In this document: positions 7,035-15,058 of the stretch, one piece after another
Numbering within the stretch: position 1 is the first letter of the stretch
Layout: every line of letters starts with the position of its first letter
Assembly (NCBI GenBank): GCA_946410305.1
Contig: CAMJZV010000026.1
Span: forward strand, 1-37,697
Source of the DNA: an uncultured Prevotellaceae bacterium
GTDB lineage: Bacteria > Bacteroidota > Bacteroidia > Bacteroidales > Bacteroidaceae
Direction of reading: 5' to 3'
DNA: 37,697 bases
The notes under the pieces: model-generated
What the model was told of the DNA's origin: nothing
The model's input: only the letters and a program-made list of their open reading frames with translations
The model's database searches: none
Made by a program: the position numbers and the translations under genes

Positions 7035-8621
7035 ATGAAGAAGACTTTTTTAGTGATATTGCTGTGTGCAGTGACTGTTATAGGCACCTGGGCACAGGAG
7101 GGTAAAAACCATAATCTGGAGGTTGCAAAGAATCTGGACATCTTCAATGCCCTTTATAAGAATCTGGACATGATGTATGTAGATACCCTTGATGCCAACA
7201 AGGTGATAGGTGTGGGTATCCAGGCTATGTTGCAGTCGCTGGATCCATATACAGAGTACTATCCTGAGGAGAAGCAGAAGGAACTGAAGCAGATGCTGAC
7301 GGGAAAGTATGCAGGTATTGGTGCGTTGGTACGCTATCATCAGAAGCTGAAGCGTGTGGTTATTGAGGAACCATACGAGGGAATGCCATCATCAGAGGTG
7401 GGCTTGAAGAAGGGTGACGTCATCTTGCAGATAGACGACACCGTGATGACCGACAAGAATGTCAGTTATGTGAGCAGCCATCTGCGTGGTGAGCCTGGCA
7501 CGACGTTTATGCTGAAAATCCTTCGTCCGTCTACGGGCAAGAAGATGAACTTCAAGATTACACGTCGCTCCATCAAGATGCCAGAAATTACTTATTATGG
7601 TATGCGCCCGAATAATATAGGTTATATCTGTTTGAGCACGTTTACCGGTGAACCTGCCAAGGCTATGCGCCGTGCCTTTGTGGATTTGAAGAAGCAGGGC
7701 GCTCAGAAGTTAGTGCTTGACCTGCGTGGCAATGGTGGCGGTTCGCTGGCAGAGTGTGTGGACATTCTGAATATGTGGATTCCTAAAGGTGTACGTATTG
7801 TCGAGACCAAGGGTAAGATGAAGCGAGCCGGCTCGGAATATAAGACGCGTCTGGAACCCATCGATACGGTGATGCCGCTGGTGGTGCTGGTGAATGGCGA
7901 GACGGCTTCGGCGTCAGAGATTACCAGTGGTGCCCTGCAAGACCTGAAGCGTGGCATTATCATCGGTACCAAGACCTATGGTAAGGGTTTGGTGCAGGTG
8001 CCTAATGTGGATCTGCCCTATAACGCTAATCTGAAGCTGACGACTTCACGCTACTATCTGCCCAGTGGTCGTGGCATCAAAATGAAAGAGGGTATTACCC
8101 CTGATGTGGTTATCAAACCTGACACCATGGCGAATATCACACTCTATCTGGATCGTCTGGATTCTACGGAGGTGATGTTTGATTATGTGGTGGATTATAT
8201 CTCCAAACATCCGACAATAGCTGCTGCTAAGGACTTCCATCTGACGGATGCCGACTATGCTGATTTCAAACAGCGTGTCATCAAGGCAGGCTTTACCTAC
8301 GACCAGGTTAGCAAGAAGCAATTTGACGAACTCATCAGAACGGCGAAGTTTGAAGGCTACTACGAGGATGCTAAGGACGAGTTTGAGGCACTGAAGGCTA
8401 AGATAGATCATCACGACCTTGGACGTGACTTGGATGCTCACCGTGACGAAATCCAGCAAATGATAGAACAGGATATCGTATCTGCCTACTATTTCCAGGC
8501 AGGACAGATGCAAGTGGGCTTGCGTACAGACAAAACATTACGTGAAGCAGAGCGTATCTTGACCACTGATGGTGAGTATAAAAAGCTCTTAGAAACTGCA
8601 CAAAAAAGCGGAAATGAGTAA
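7035..8621 (+). CDS. S41 family C-terminal processing peptidase
   Basis: A periplasmic serine protease of the CtpA/Prc type, which cleaves proteins near their C-termini. A signal peptide (MKKTFLVILLCAVTVIGTWA) is followed by an N-terminal helical region, a PDZ domain (about residues 90-175, with YAGIGALVRYH and GLKKGDVILQIDD) and the S41 core with DLRGNGGG. The catalytic Ser is in NGETASASE (Ser292) and the catalytic Lys in YGKGLVQ (Lys317), 25 residues apart as in E. coli Prc. A C-terminal helical extension of about 150 residues follows. The start at 7035 is chosen because the promoter lies downstream of the alternative ATG at 6981. It is transcribed divergently from tRNA-Asn. Confidence 0.9.
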   Translation: MKKTFLVILLCAVTVIGTWAQEGKNHNLEVAKNLDIFNALYKNLDMMYVDTLDANKVIGVGIQAMLQSLDPYTEYYPEEKQKELKQMLTGKYAGIGALVRYHQKLKRVVIEEPYEGMPSSEVGLKKGDVILQIDDTVMTDKNVSYVSSHLRGEPGTTFMLKILRPSTGKKMNFKITRRSIKMPEITYYGMRPNNIGYICLSTFTGEPAKAMRRAFVDLKKQGAQKLVLDLRGNGGGSLAECVDILNMWIPKGVRIVETKGKMKRAGSEYKTRLEPIDTVMPLVVLVNGETASASEITSGALQDLKRGIIIGTKTYGKGLVQVPNVDLPYNANLKLTTSRYYLPSGRGIKMKEGITPDVVIKPDTMANITLYLDRLDSTEVMFDYVVDYISKHPTIAAAKDFHLTDADYADFKQRVIKAGFTYDQVSKKQFDELIRTAKFEGYYEDAKDEFEALKAKIDHHDLGRDLDAHRDEIQQMIEQDIVSAYYFQAGQMQVGLRTDKTLREAERILTTDGEYKKLLETAQKSGNE

Positions 8622-8690
8622 TTTGTCGATAAAAACCCTGTGATGAGCGTTAAATAATTCAAAAACTAATAACTTTTCTTGTATAAAGGC

Positions 8691-8720
8691 TTGCATGTAT
8701 CAGAATTATTCGTACCTTTG
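8691..8720 (+). promoter_or_regulatory. promoter without a downstream coding gene
   Basis: TTG (8691-8693), 19 nt, then TACCTTTG (8713-8720). It points rightward into a 90-base stretch that ends in a terminator and contains no open frame. Confidence 0.6.
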
Positions 8721-8726
8721 CAGTGC

Positions 8727-8806
8727 ACACAACTAGTAATTTTAATCTATATTTATCATTTTCCTCGGAGGGAAGCTGTCTGTGAAGATTGCTTCCCTGT
8801 TTTTTT
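8727..8806 (+). ncRNA. candidate small RNA, about 80 nt
   Basis: A consensus promoter just upstream and a strong intrinsic terminator at the end define a short transcript between the S41 peptidase and the convergent sirtuin gene. The stretch has no ATG and no plausible peptide, and its first half is A/T-rich and unstructured. I do not recognise a known RNA family. The 5' end is estimated from promoter spacing. It could instead be a relic promoter in front of the terminator of the S41 gene. Confidence 0.4.
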
Positions 8807-8811
8807 GTTTT
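8769..8811 (+). terminator. intrinsic terminator between the S41 and sirtuin genes
   Basis: AGGGAAGC (8769-8776) pairs with GCTTCCCT (8791-8798), followed by GTTTTTTTGTTTT. The T-run overlaps the stop codon of the convergent sirtuin gene. Confidence 0.75.
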
Positions 8812-9505
8812 ACTTCATCAGTAGTTTGCTCAGTTCACGCATACCCTCCGATGCACCTTTCTGAATCTGGGTGATGTTACGGCTACCTGCACTGATGGGA
8901 TTGGGGTCGATAATGTAGACGGGAACACCTGGACGGACATAGTGGATGAGTCCTGCAGCTGGATAGACTGCCAGAGAGGTTCCGATGATAATAAAGATGT
9001 CTGCCTCTTGGCACTCCTCGGCAGCAGCACTGATCATGGGTACTGCTTCGCCAAAGAAGACGATGAAGGGACGCAGTAGTGAACCGTCGCCAGCCTTGGT
9101 TCCTGGAGTTATCTCACAGTTCTCTGGTGTTAACAGCTGCTGATAGCGGGGATCGTCAGGGTCGTTGCTGGAACAGACCTTCATCAATTCACCATGCAGG
9201 TGGATGACTTTAGAAGAGCCTGCCTGCTCATGCAGGTTGTCTACGTTCTGTGTCACCACTGTCACGTCGTACTGCTGTTCGAGTTCAGCCACCAGACGGT
9301 GTCCCTCGTTAGGTTTTACCCCCCAGCACTTCTTGCGCAGCATGTTGTAGAAGTTGGTCACAAGGGTAGGGTCGTTGAGCCATCCTTCGTGGGTGGCTAC
9401 CTGCTGTACGGGATACTCTTCCCATAAGCCGTCGGCATCGCGGAAAGTCTTCAATCCGCTTTCTACAGACATGCCGGCACCTGTTAATACTACAATTTTC
9501 TTCAT
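8810..9505 (-). CDS. cobB: SIR2-family NAD-dependent protein deacylase (CobB-like)
   Basis: Cytosolic sirtuin that removes acyl groups from lysines using NAD. Visible motifs are GAGMSVESGLKTFRDADGLW (NAD binding, residues 9-28), TQNVDNLHEQAG (85-96), the catalytic His in HLHGE (His104) and GTSLAVYPAAG. Length (231 aa) is normal for the bacterial class. Two oddities stand out. The zinc-binding insert holds only isolated cysteines (residues 111 and 130) instead of four, so the structural zinc is probably absent. The Y-x-x-R motif that favours succinyl-lysine in E. coli CobB reads Tyr53-Asn-Met-Leu56. It is transcribed convergently with the S41 gene and divergently from the FKBP cluster. Confidence 0.88.
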   Translation of the reverse strand: MKKIVVLTGAGMSVESGLKTFRDADGLWEEYPVQQVATHEGWLNDPTLVTNFYNMLRKKCWGVKPNEGHRLVAELEQQYDVTVVTQNVDNLHEQAGSSKVIHLHGELMKVCSSNDPDDPRYQQLLTPENCEITPGTKAGDGSLLRPFIVFFGEAVPMISAAAEECQEADIFIIIGTSLAVYPAAGLIHYVRPGVPVYIIDPNPISAGSRNITQIQKGASEGMRELSKLLMK

Positions 9506-9534
9506 AGGTCAAATAGGTTTTTGTTAATTTGATG

Positions 9535-9542
9535 CAAAGATA
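9535..9542 (-). promoter_or_regulatory. -7 element of the sirtuin gene
   Basis: TATCTTTG on the minus strand, 30 bases before the ATG. No TTTG occurs at -33; that region is taken up by the heptamer array 9552-9579. Confidence 0.5.
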
Positions 9543-9551
9543 CAAAAATAT

Positions 9552-9579
9552 TTATGAATTATGCCTTATGAATTATGAT
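9552..9579. repeat. heptamer array (TTATGAA)-type, 4 units
   Basis: TTATGAA, TTATGCC, TTATGAA and TTATGAT follow each other in strict 7-nt phase. The array lies between the two divergent -7 elements, so it fills the -33 region of both promoters. Confidence 0.7.
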
Positions 9580-9586
9580 TTATTTG

Positions 9587-9594
9587 TACCTTTG
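9587..9594 (+). promoter_or_regulatory. -7 element of the FKBP/rbfA/lolE gene run
   Basis: TACCTTTG followed by CAGCCG, 31 bases before the ATG of the first FKBP gene. The -33 region is inside the heptamer array. Confidence 0.55.
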
Positions 9595-9625
9595 CAGCCG
9601 ATTTATAAATAATAAGGTATAAAAC

Positions 9626-10231
9626 ATGGATAAAGTAAGTTACGCATTAGGTATTGGTATCGGTCACCAGTTGGCAAATATGGGTGGCTCATCACTGAAT
9701 ATTGACGATTTTGCTCAGGCTGTCAAGGACGTATTGGCAGGTAGTGAGTTGAAGATAAAGAGCAGCGAGGCTCAGCAGATTGTTCAGGCATTCTTTGCCG
9801 AGCAGGAGCAGAAGATTAACAAGCAGCGCCAGGAGGCTGGCAAGATGGCAAAGGAAGCTGGCGAGAAGTATCTCGCAGAGAACGCCAAGAAGGATGGCAT
9901 CATCACCCTGCCCAGCGGTCTGCAGTATCAGGTGTTGAAGGAAGGTAACGGCAAGAAGCCCAGCGCCAAGGATTCTGTGAAATGCCACTACGAGGGTTCC
10001 CTTATCGATGGTACTGTGTTCGACAGCAGTGTTCAGCGTGGCGAGCCCGCAGTCTTCGGTCTGCAGCAGGTTATCGCAGGTTGGACTGAAGGTCTGCAGC
10101 TGATGCAGGAAGGTGCCAAGTATCGTTTCTTCATCCCTTATCGCCTGGCTTATGGTGAGGGTGGTGCAGGTTCTTCAATTCCTCCCTATGCAGCACTCAT
10201 CTTTGACGTGGAGCTGATTCAGGTCATGTAA
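9626..10231 (+). CDS. cytosolic FKBP-type peptidyl-prolyl isomerase
   Basis: Mip/FkpA-like isomerase that speeds proline cis-trans changes during folding. The N-terminal FKBP_N dimerisation region (about 1-85) includes a long helix with AKEAGEKYLAENAKKDGI. The C-terminal FKBP domain (about 100-201) shows VKCHYEGSLIDGTVFDSS, VIAGWTEGLQLM and AYGEGGAGSSIPPYAALIFDVEL. There is no signal peptide, so unlike the two paralogs that follow it should act in the cytoplasm. It is the first of three consecutive FKBP genes, which presumably arose by duplication and then diverged in cell location. Confidence 0.9.
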   Translation: MDKVSYALGIGIGHQLANMGGSSLNIDDFAQAVKDVLAGSELKIKSSEAQQIVQAFFAEQEQKINKQRQEAGKMAKEAGEKYLAENAKKDGIITLPSGLQYQVLKEGNGKKPSAKDSVKCHYEGSLIDGTVFDSSVQRGEPAVFGLQQVIAGWTEGLQLMQEGAKYRFFIPYRLAYGEGGAGSSIPPYAALIFDVELIQVM

Positions 10232-10235
10232 ACTG

Positions 10236-10275
10236 TCGAAGCATCGAAATATCGAAATATCGAAATAACGAAATA
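10236..10275. repeat. octamer tandem repeat (TCGAAATA), 5 units
   Basis: TCGAAGCA, TCGAAATA three times and ACGAAATA in succession between two FKBP genes. The unit is 8 nt, unlike the 7-nt arrays elsewhere in the window. Confidence 0.65.
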
Positions 10276-10291
10276 AAAAAAAGAAAAAACA

Positions 10292-11173
10292 ATGAAAAAG
10301 TTTACTTTTGCTGCTCTTGCAGCAGTTGCAGCTGTCATGATGAATTCATGCGGCAACGGCACTCCCAAGGCAAACCTGAAGAGTGACATCGATACCGTGA
10401 GCTATGCTATCGGTATGGCACAGACACAAGGTCTGAAGGATTATCTTGTAGGTCGTCTGGGTGTAGACACTACCTACATGGACGAATTTATTAAGGGTCT
10501 GAACGAAGGTGCCAATGCTGGCGACGACAAGAAGAAGGCCGCTTACTATGCTGGTATCCAGATTGGTCAGCAGATTTCTGGCCAGATGGTGAAGGGTATC
10601 AACCATGAGTTGTTTGGTGACGACTCTACCAAGACCATCTCGTTGAAGAACTTCATGGCTGGTTTCGTTGCCGGTACTACTGGTAAGGATGGTCTGATGA
10701 CGATTGACTCTGCATCAATGAAGGCTCAGGAGATGATGCGTAGCATCAAGGCCAAGGTGCTTGAGAAAGAGTTCGGCGCTAACAAGAAGGCTGGTGAGGA
10801 GTTCCTCGCTAAGAACGCCAAGGCTGAGGGTATCGTTACCCTGCCCAGCGGTGTACAGTATAAGGTGCTGAAGGAAGGTAACGGTGCCATCCCCAGCGAC
10901 ACCTCACTTGTTAAGGTTAACTACGAGGGTAAGACTTTGGAAGGCAAGGTCTTTGATTCAAGCTACAAGCGCAATCAGCCTACCACTTTCCGTGCCAATC
11001 AGGTTATCCCAGGTTGGAAGGATGCTCTGACTCACATGCCCGCAGGTTCTGTATGGGAAGTTTACATTCCTCAGGAGCAGGCTTATGGTGAGCGTCAGCA
11101 GGGTACTGACATCAAGCCTTTCTCTATGCTGATCTTCAAGATTGAACTGCTGGAAGTAAATCCTAAGAAGTAA
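10292..11173 (+). CDS. FKBP-type peptidyl-prolyl isomerase, lipoprotein
   Basis: A signal peptide ends in a lipobox (MMNSCGN), so the mature protein should be lipid-anchored at Cys20 in the envelope. The FKBP_N dimerisation region (about 30-175, SYAIGMAQTQGL and EEFLAKNAKAEGI) is longer than in the cytosolic paralog. The FKBP domain (about 185-293) includes VKVNYEGKTLEGKVFDSS, VIPGWKDALTHMP and AYGERQQGTDIKPFSMLIFKIEL. It probably assists folding of periplasmic or outer-membrane proteins. Its stop overlaps the ATG of the next gene (TAATG), suggesting translational coupling. Confidence 0.9.
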   Translation: MKKFTFAALAAVAAVMMNSCGNGTPKANLKSDIDTVSYAIGMAQTQGLKDYLVGRLGVDTTYMDEFIKGLNEGANAGDDKKKAAYYAGIQIGQQISGQMVKGINHELFGDDSTKTISLKNFMAGFVAGTTGKDGLMTIDSASMKAQEMMRSIKAKVLEKEFGANKKAGEEFLAKNAKAEGIVTLPSGVQYKVLKEGNGAIPSDTSLVKVNYEGKTLEGKVFDSSYKRNQPTTFRANQVIPGWKDALTHMPAGSVWEVYIPQEQAYGERQQGTDIKPFSMLIFKIELLEVNPKK

Positions 11174-12012
11174 TGAAAAAACTGTTCATAGTGGCACTCG
11201 CTCTCGTGGCGGGTGCCTCTTTGTCTACTATTCAGGCAGGCAAGAAGACGAAGAAAACTCCTAAGAACGCTATCCAGCTGGTTAGCGGTAGCGACTCGTT
11301 GAGCTATACTGCCGGTTACGTGTTGGCTGACATCGTTCGCGACCGTTTCTTGGCAGGTCTGGGCAAGGAAGTCGAGGGTACTGCTGATTCTCTGCAGCTC
11401 CGTATGGCCTATCTAGGCTTGTTCGATGCTTTGCAAGGTGATACCACGCTGTTCAAAACCCGTCGTGCTGAGGAATTCCTGAATGGTCGTGTTACTGCTA
11501 TCCACAAGGCCAAGGAGGAGAAGCTGAAGAAGGTTGGCGAGGATTTCCTGAAGGAGAATGCCCAGAAGGAGGGTGTCATCACGCTCCCCAGCGGTCTCCA
11601 GTATAAGGTGCTGAAGGCGGGTAACGGTGCTATTGCCAAGGCTACCGACAAGGTACAGGTGAAGTATGAGGGCCGCCTCATCGACGGTACCGTCTTCGAC
11701 TCTACCGACAGACATGGTGGCCAGCCTGCTACTTTCTCTCCCAATCAGGTCATCAAAGGTTGGACGGAAGCTCTGTGCATGATGCCAGTAGGCTCTAAGT
11801 GGCAGCTCTATATCCCTCAGGATCTGGCCTATGGTGCTCGTGGTGCAGGTAGCGATATTCCTCCCTATAGCACACTGGTCTTCGATGTCGAGGTACTTGA
11901 CATCGAGGCTCCTCAAGAGGAAAAGGCTGCCGAAGAGGTAAAGTCTGTGGAGGAGGTCAAGCAGGAAGTAAAGCCTGCAGCTTCGGCCAAGAAGAAGAAA
12001 ACCAAGAAGTAA
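11173..12012 (+). CDS. exported FKBP-type peptidyl-prolyl isomerase with charged tail
   Basis: A cleavable signal peptide (MKKLFIVALALVAGASLSTIQA) is followed by a basic stretch (GKKTKKTPK), a FKBP_N region and a complete FKBP domain (VQVKYEGRLIDGTVFDST, VIKGWTEALCMMP, AYGARGAGSDIPPYSTLVFDVEV). The last 40 residues alternate Glu and Lys (EEKAAEEVKSVEEVKQEVK) and end in KKKKTKK, a low-complexity tail absent from the two paralogs. The likely location is the periplasm. Its start overlaps the stop of the lipoprotein paralog, and rbfA begins 3 bases after its stop. Confidence 0.88.
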   Translation: MKKLFIVALALVAGASLSTIQAGKKTKKTPKNAIQLVSGSDSLSYTAGYVLADIVRDRFLAGLGKEVEGTADSLQLRMAYLGLFDALQGDTTLFKTRRAEEFLNGRVTAIHKAKEEKLKKVGEDFLKENAQKEGVITLPSGLQYKVLKAGNGAIAKATDKVQVKYEGRLIDGTVFDSTDRHGGQPATFSPNQVIKGWTEALCMMPVGSKWQLYIPQDLAYGARGAGSDIPPYSTLVFDVEVLDIEAPQEEKAAEEVKSVEEVKQEVKPAASAKKKKTKK

Positions 12013-12015
12013 TAT

Positions 12016-12351
12016 ATGCAAGAAACAAGACAAAACAAGATAGCCCGTCTGCTCCAGAAAGAACTCTCTCTGATCTTTCAGGAGCAGACGCGTGCCATGC
12101 ACGGTGTGATGGTCAGCGTGACGCGTACCAAAATCTCGCCCGACTTGAGCATCTGTACGGCCTATCTGAGCATCTTCCCCTCTGAGCGTGGCGAAGAGCT
12201 CCTGAAGAATATCACCCGTAACGAGAAGCAGATTCGCTATGAGTTAGGTACCCGCATCCGTCATCAGATGCGCATCGTCCCTGAGCTCCGCTTCTTCATC
12301 GACGACTCGTTGGACTATATCGAGCGTATTGACGAACTACTTAAGAAATAG
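12016..12351 (+). CDS. rbfA: ribosome-binding factor A
   Basis: A small KH-fold protein that binds the 30S subunit and helps mature the 5' end of 16S rRNA, important in cold growth. The full-length family pattern is visible: N-terminal RQNKIARLLQKELSLIFQEQ, central VTRTKISPDLSICTAYLSIFP, and C-terminal RIRHQMRIVPELRFFIDDSLDYIERIDELL. At 111 residues it has the normal length. It is embedded between an FKBP gene and a lipoprotein-releasing permease gene. The gap after it consists only of heptamer repeats. Confidence 0.93.
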   Translation: MQETRQNKIARLLQKELSLIFQEQTRAMHGVMVSVTRTKISPDLSICTAYLSIFPSERGEELLKNITRNEKQIRYELGTRIRHQMRIVPELRFFIDDSLDYIERIDELLKK

Positions 12352-12428
12352 GCTATTAGCTGTTAGCTATTAGCTATTAGCTTTTAGCTGCCAACAGCCA
12401 ATCGCCAACTGCCAACAGCCAACTGCCA
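12352..12428. repeat. heptamer array filling the rbfA-permease gap, 11 units
   Basis: Eleven consecutive 7-nt units start right after the rbfA stop and end 2 nt before the next ATG: five of type GCTATTA, a hybrid GCTGCCA, then five of type ACTGCCA or ACAGCCA. The unit changes mid-array without losing the 7-nt phase. Confidence 0.85.
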
Positions 12429-12430
12429 AC

Positions 12431-13660
12431 ATGCTCTTCCCGTTTTACATCGCCAAGCGTTACCTCTTCTCCAAGAAGTCGACACACGCCATCAATATCA
12501 TCAGCGGCATCTCTGTAGTAGGTGTCGCTGTGGCTGCTATGGCGCTGGTCGTCACGCTGTCGGTGTTTAACGGATTCCATGACCTCGTTGCGTCGTTCTT
12601 TACCAATATGGATCCGCAGCTGAAGGTTACCCCTGTCAAGGGTAAGACCGCCTTGGCTACAGATCCCATCCTTACCCAGATTCGGCAGTTGCCAGAAGTG
12701 GAGGTTGCTACCGAGTGTCTGGAAGATCAGGCACTGGCAGTCTATGGCAATCGCCAGATGATGGTCAAACTGAAAGGAGTACAAGACAATTTCGACTCGC
12801 TGACCCATGTCCGCGAGGTGCTGGAGGGCGACGGAGAATTTGAGCTGCATGCCGCAGACATGCACTATGGCATTCCAGGCTTGGGCATTGCCTACCAGTT
12901 GGCCTTGGGCTATACCTATCAGGAACCGCTGAAAATCTATGCCCCTCGTCGTGAGGGACAGTTGAACATGGCCAATCCCACTGATGGCTTTGTGGAGGAC
13001 GAGCTCTACTCGCCAGGTGTCATCTTCTGTATCAAACAGTCGAAATACGACAAACAGTATATCCTGACGTCGCTGGAGTTTACCCGCAACCTGTTTGACC
13101 AGCCTGACCGCCTCTCGTCTTTGGAGCTACGCCTACGCCCTGGCAGTGATTTTGAGGCTGTGAAGGAGAAGATGGTGCAGTTGGCAGGTGATCGTTTTCT
13201 GGTTCAAGACCGCTACGAGCAGCAAGACGATACCTTCCGCATTATGAAGGTAGAGAAATTGATGGCGTATATCTTCCTGACGTTCATCCTCGTCATTGCC
13301 TGCTTTAATATCATCGGTTCCCTGTCGATGCTCATCATCGACAAGCGTAACGATGTCGTTACCCTGCGTAATCTTGGTGCCATCGACCATCAGATTACGC
13401 GTATCTTCCTCTTTGAAGGTCGTCTGATATCCTTGATGGGTGCTGTCATAGGCATCCTGCTGGGATTATTGCTCTGCTGGCTACAACAAGAATTTGGTAT
13501 CGTACGACTGGGTAACAGCGAGGGCTCTTTTGTCGTCGACGCCTATCCCGTGAGTGTCCATCCTTGGGATGTCGTCCTCATTCTCCTGACGGTCATTGCC
13601 GTAGGATTCCTTAGCGTATGGTATCCCGTACGCTACTTCTCCCGCAGATTGCTGCGCTAA
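12431..13660 (+). CDS. LolC/LolE-type lipoprotein-releasing ABC permease
   Basis: Inner-membrane permease of the MacB/FtsX fold that, with a LolD-type ATPase, extracts lipoproteins for transfer to the outer membrane. It has one N-terminal membrane helix (HAINIISGISVVGVAVAAMALVVTL, about 18-42), a large periplasmic domain (about 45-275) and three C-terminal helices (ending GFLSVWYPVRYFSRRLLR). The charged segment IDKRNDVVTLRNLGA before the third helix is typical. No ATPase gene is nearby. Length (409 aa) fits LolC/LolE. It is last in the rightward gene run and converges on murI. Confidence 0.88.
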   Translation: MLFPFYIAKRYLFSKKSTHAINIISGISVVGVAVAAMALVVTLSVFNGFHDLVASFFTNMDPQLKVTPVKGKTALATDPILTQIRQLPEVEVATECLEDQALAVYGNRQMMVKLKGVQDNFDSLTHVREVLEGDGEFELHAADMHYGIPGLGIAYQLALGYTYQEPLKIYAPRREGQLNMANPTDGFVEDELYSPGVIFCIKQSKYDKQYILTSLEFTRNLFDQPDRLSSLELRLRPGSDFEAVKEKMVQLAGDRFLVQDRYEQQDDTFRIMKVEKLMAYIFLTFILVIACFNIIGSLSMLIIDKRNDVVTLRNLGAIDHQITRIFLFEGRLISLMGAVIGILLGLLLCWLQQEFGIVRLGNSEGSFVVDAYPVSVHPWDVVLILLTVIAVGFLSVWYPVRYFSRRLLR

Positions 13661-13661
13661 T

Positions 13662-13689
13662 CGTTAACCGCTAACCATTAACCGTTAAC
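13662..13689. repeat. heptamer array (CGTTAAC)-type, 4 units
   Basis: CGTTAAC, CGCTAAC, CATTAAC and CGTTAAC between the convergent permease and murI genes. The murI stop codon (13685-13687) lies inside the last unit. Confidence 0.8.
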
Positions 13690-14515
13690 CAAGTACCACA
13701 TTCTCCACCTCTATATCTTCGTGGAGGAAGATCTGGGCTTGTTCCTTAAACCTTTCTGGATTTTCGGTAGTCAGATAACGGGTCTGACCATTCTTTGTAC
13801 AGCGCTGCTCCATGTCTGGATGGCGCTGGAAATAGTTTTGTAGCGAACTCGCTACATATTCTCCTTGTGCAATGATACGTATGCCACGAGGCATGTATTT
13901 ATGAATCTTAGGAAGTAGGAGAGGGTAGTGTGTGCAACCTAAGATAACGGTGTCAATCTGCGGGTCGAGGCGTAGCAGCTGGTCGATGCGCTTCTTGACG
14001 AAGTAGTCGGCGCCAGGAGAGTCAGCCTCATTATACTCTACCAATGGTACCCAGAACGGACAGGCAACACCGCTGACCTGAATGTCTGGATAGAGTTTGT
14101 GAATCTCCAGATTGTACGACTCACTCTTGATGGTTCCCTCAGTGGCAAAGATGCCTACATGACGGTTGTGTGTCAGCGAGCCGATGACTTCTGCTGTAGG
14201 ACGAATAACGCCCAAGACTCGACGGTTGGGGTCGAGCTTGGGCAAGTCATTCTGTTGTATGGATCGCAATGCTTTTGCTGAGGCGGTGTTACACCCTAGG
14301 ATGACGAGATGGCAGCCCATCTCGAAGAGTTTCACCACAGCCTGTCGCGTGAACTCATAGACTACTTCGAACGAACGTGTACCATAAGGTGTGCGTGCGT
14401 TGTCGCCTAAGTACAGATAGTCGTACTCAGGAAGCAGCTGACGGATGCCGTGTAGAATCGTTAGTCCGCCATATCCGCTGTCGAAGATGCCGATGGGTCC
14501 TGGCTCATTTTTCAT
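13685..14515 (-). CDS. murI: glutamate racemase
   Basis: Converts L-glutamate to D-glutamate for peptidoglycan. All signature motifs are present: GIFDSGYGGLTIL (9-21), LGDNARTPYGTR (36-47), the first catalytic Cys in LGCNTASA (Cys75) and the second in LGCTHYPLL (Cys194). At 276 residues it has normal length. The first codons (MKNEPGP) fall within a heptamer array, and so do the last codons of the upstream ompH gene and the murI stop codon. It is last in the leftward envelope cluster, a conserved position in Bacteroidetes. Confidence 0.94.
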   Translation of the reverse strand: MKNEPGPIGIFDSGYGGLTILHGIRQLLPEYDYLYLGDNARTPYGTRSFEVVYEFTRQAVVKLFEMGCHLVILGCNTASAKALRSIQQNDLPKLDPNRRVLGVIRPTAEVIGSLTHNRHVGIFATEGTIKSESYNLEIHKLYPDIQVSGVACPFWVPLVEYNEADSPGADYFVKKRIDQLLRLDPQIDTVILGCTHYPLLLPKIHKYMPRGIRIIAQGEYVASSLQNYFQRHPDMEQRCTKNGQTRYLTTENPERFKEQAQIFLHEDIEVENVVLG

Positions 14516-14540
14516 CTCTCATCTTTCATTTTTCATCTCT
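14506..14540. repeat. heptamer array (CATCTCT)-type spanning the ompH end and murI start, 5 units
   Basis: CATTTTT, CATCTCT, CATCTTT, CATTTTT and CATCTCT in 7-nt phase. It encodes the last residues of the upstream ompH gene (RDEK), the short gap, and the first residues of murI (MKN). Confidence 0.8.
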
Positions 14541-15047
14541 TTGCAGCAGTGCTTTAACTGCTGCAGAGACGTCTTCCCCCATGGCAGGGTTCAGCCAGAG
14601 GGTAGCCTTCTCGTCAGTATTCACGATGAAGGCGTAGCCACGCTCACGACCAATGGCGTCAAGCACTTCTGCCAGACGTACACGGATGGGAGCCATTGCT
14701 TCCTCTTCGGCCTGACTCAGCAGACGCTGACTCTCCTTCTTGAAGGCGATGTTCTTGTCGAGCATCTCCTGAAGTTCGCTCTGTCGCTTCTGCAGAATCG
14801 TCTTCGGGTAGCTCTTCTGCCCGTCTAGGAACTCTTCATACTTCTTGTTGAAGTCGTCCTCTACGCGCTTTTGTTCAGCTTCGTACTTCTGGCGCAGCTC
14901 AGCCATGTTGTTCTGCATAGCTGCATATTCCGGCATGGCTTGCAGTGCAGTGGCATAACTCAGATAACCGAATTTCAGGTCGTTCTGTGCCATTGTAGGC
15001 ATGGCCGCCATCAGTGCCAACAGTACTAAAAGAATTGCTTTTTTCAT
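14526..15047 (-). CDS. Skp/OmpH-family periplasmic chaperone (third copy)
   Basis: A signal peptide (MKKAILLVLLALMAAMPTMA) precedes a Skp-like protein: a short beta core at both ends (LKFGYLSYATALQAMPEY and RGYAFIVNTDEKATLWLNP) around a long charged coiled coil (about 45-125, AELRQKYEAEQKRVEDDFNK and so on). Skp trimers hold unfolded outer-membrane proteins for delivery to BamA. It is the most distal of three tandem copies downstream of bamA. Its C-terminal codons are made from a heptamer array. Confidence 0.88.
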   Translation of the reverse strand: MKKAILLVLLALMAAMPTMAQNDLKFGYLSYATALQAMPEYAAMQNNMAELRQKYEAEQKRVEDDFNKKYEEFLDGQKSYPKTILQKRQSELQEMLDKNIAFKKESQRLLSQAEEEAMAPIRVRLAEVLDAIGRERGYAFIVNTDEKATLWLNPAMGEDVSAAVKALLQRDEK

Positions 15048-15058
15048 ATAAGGTCTTA

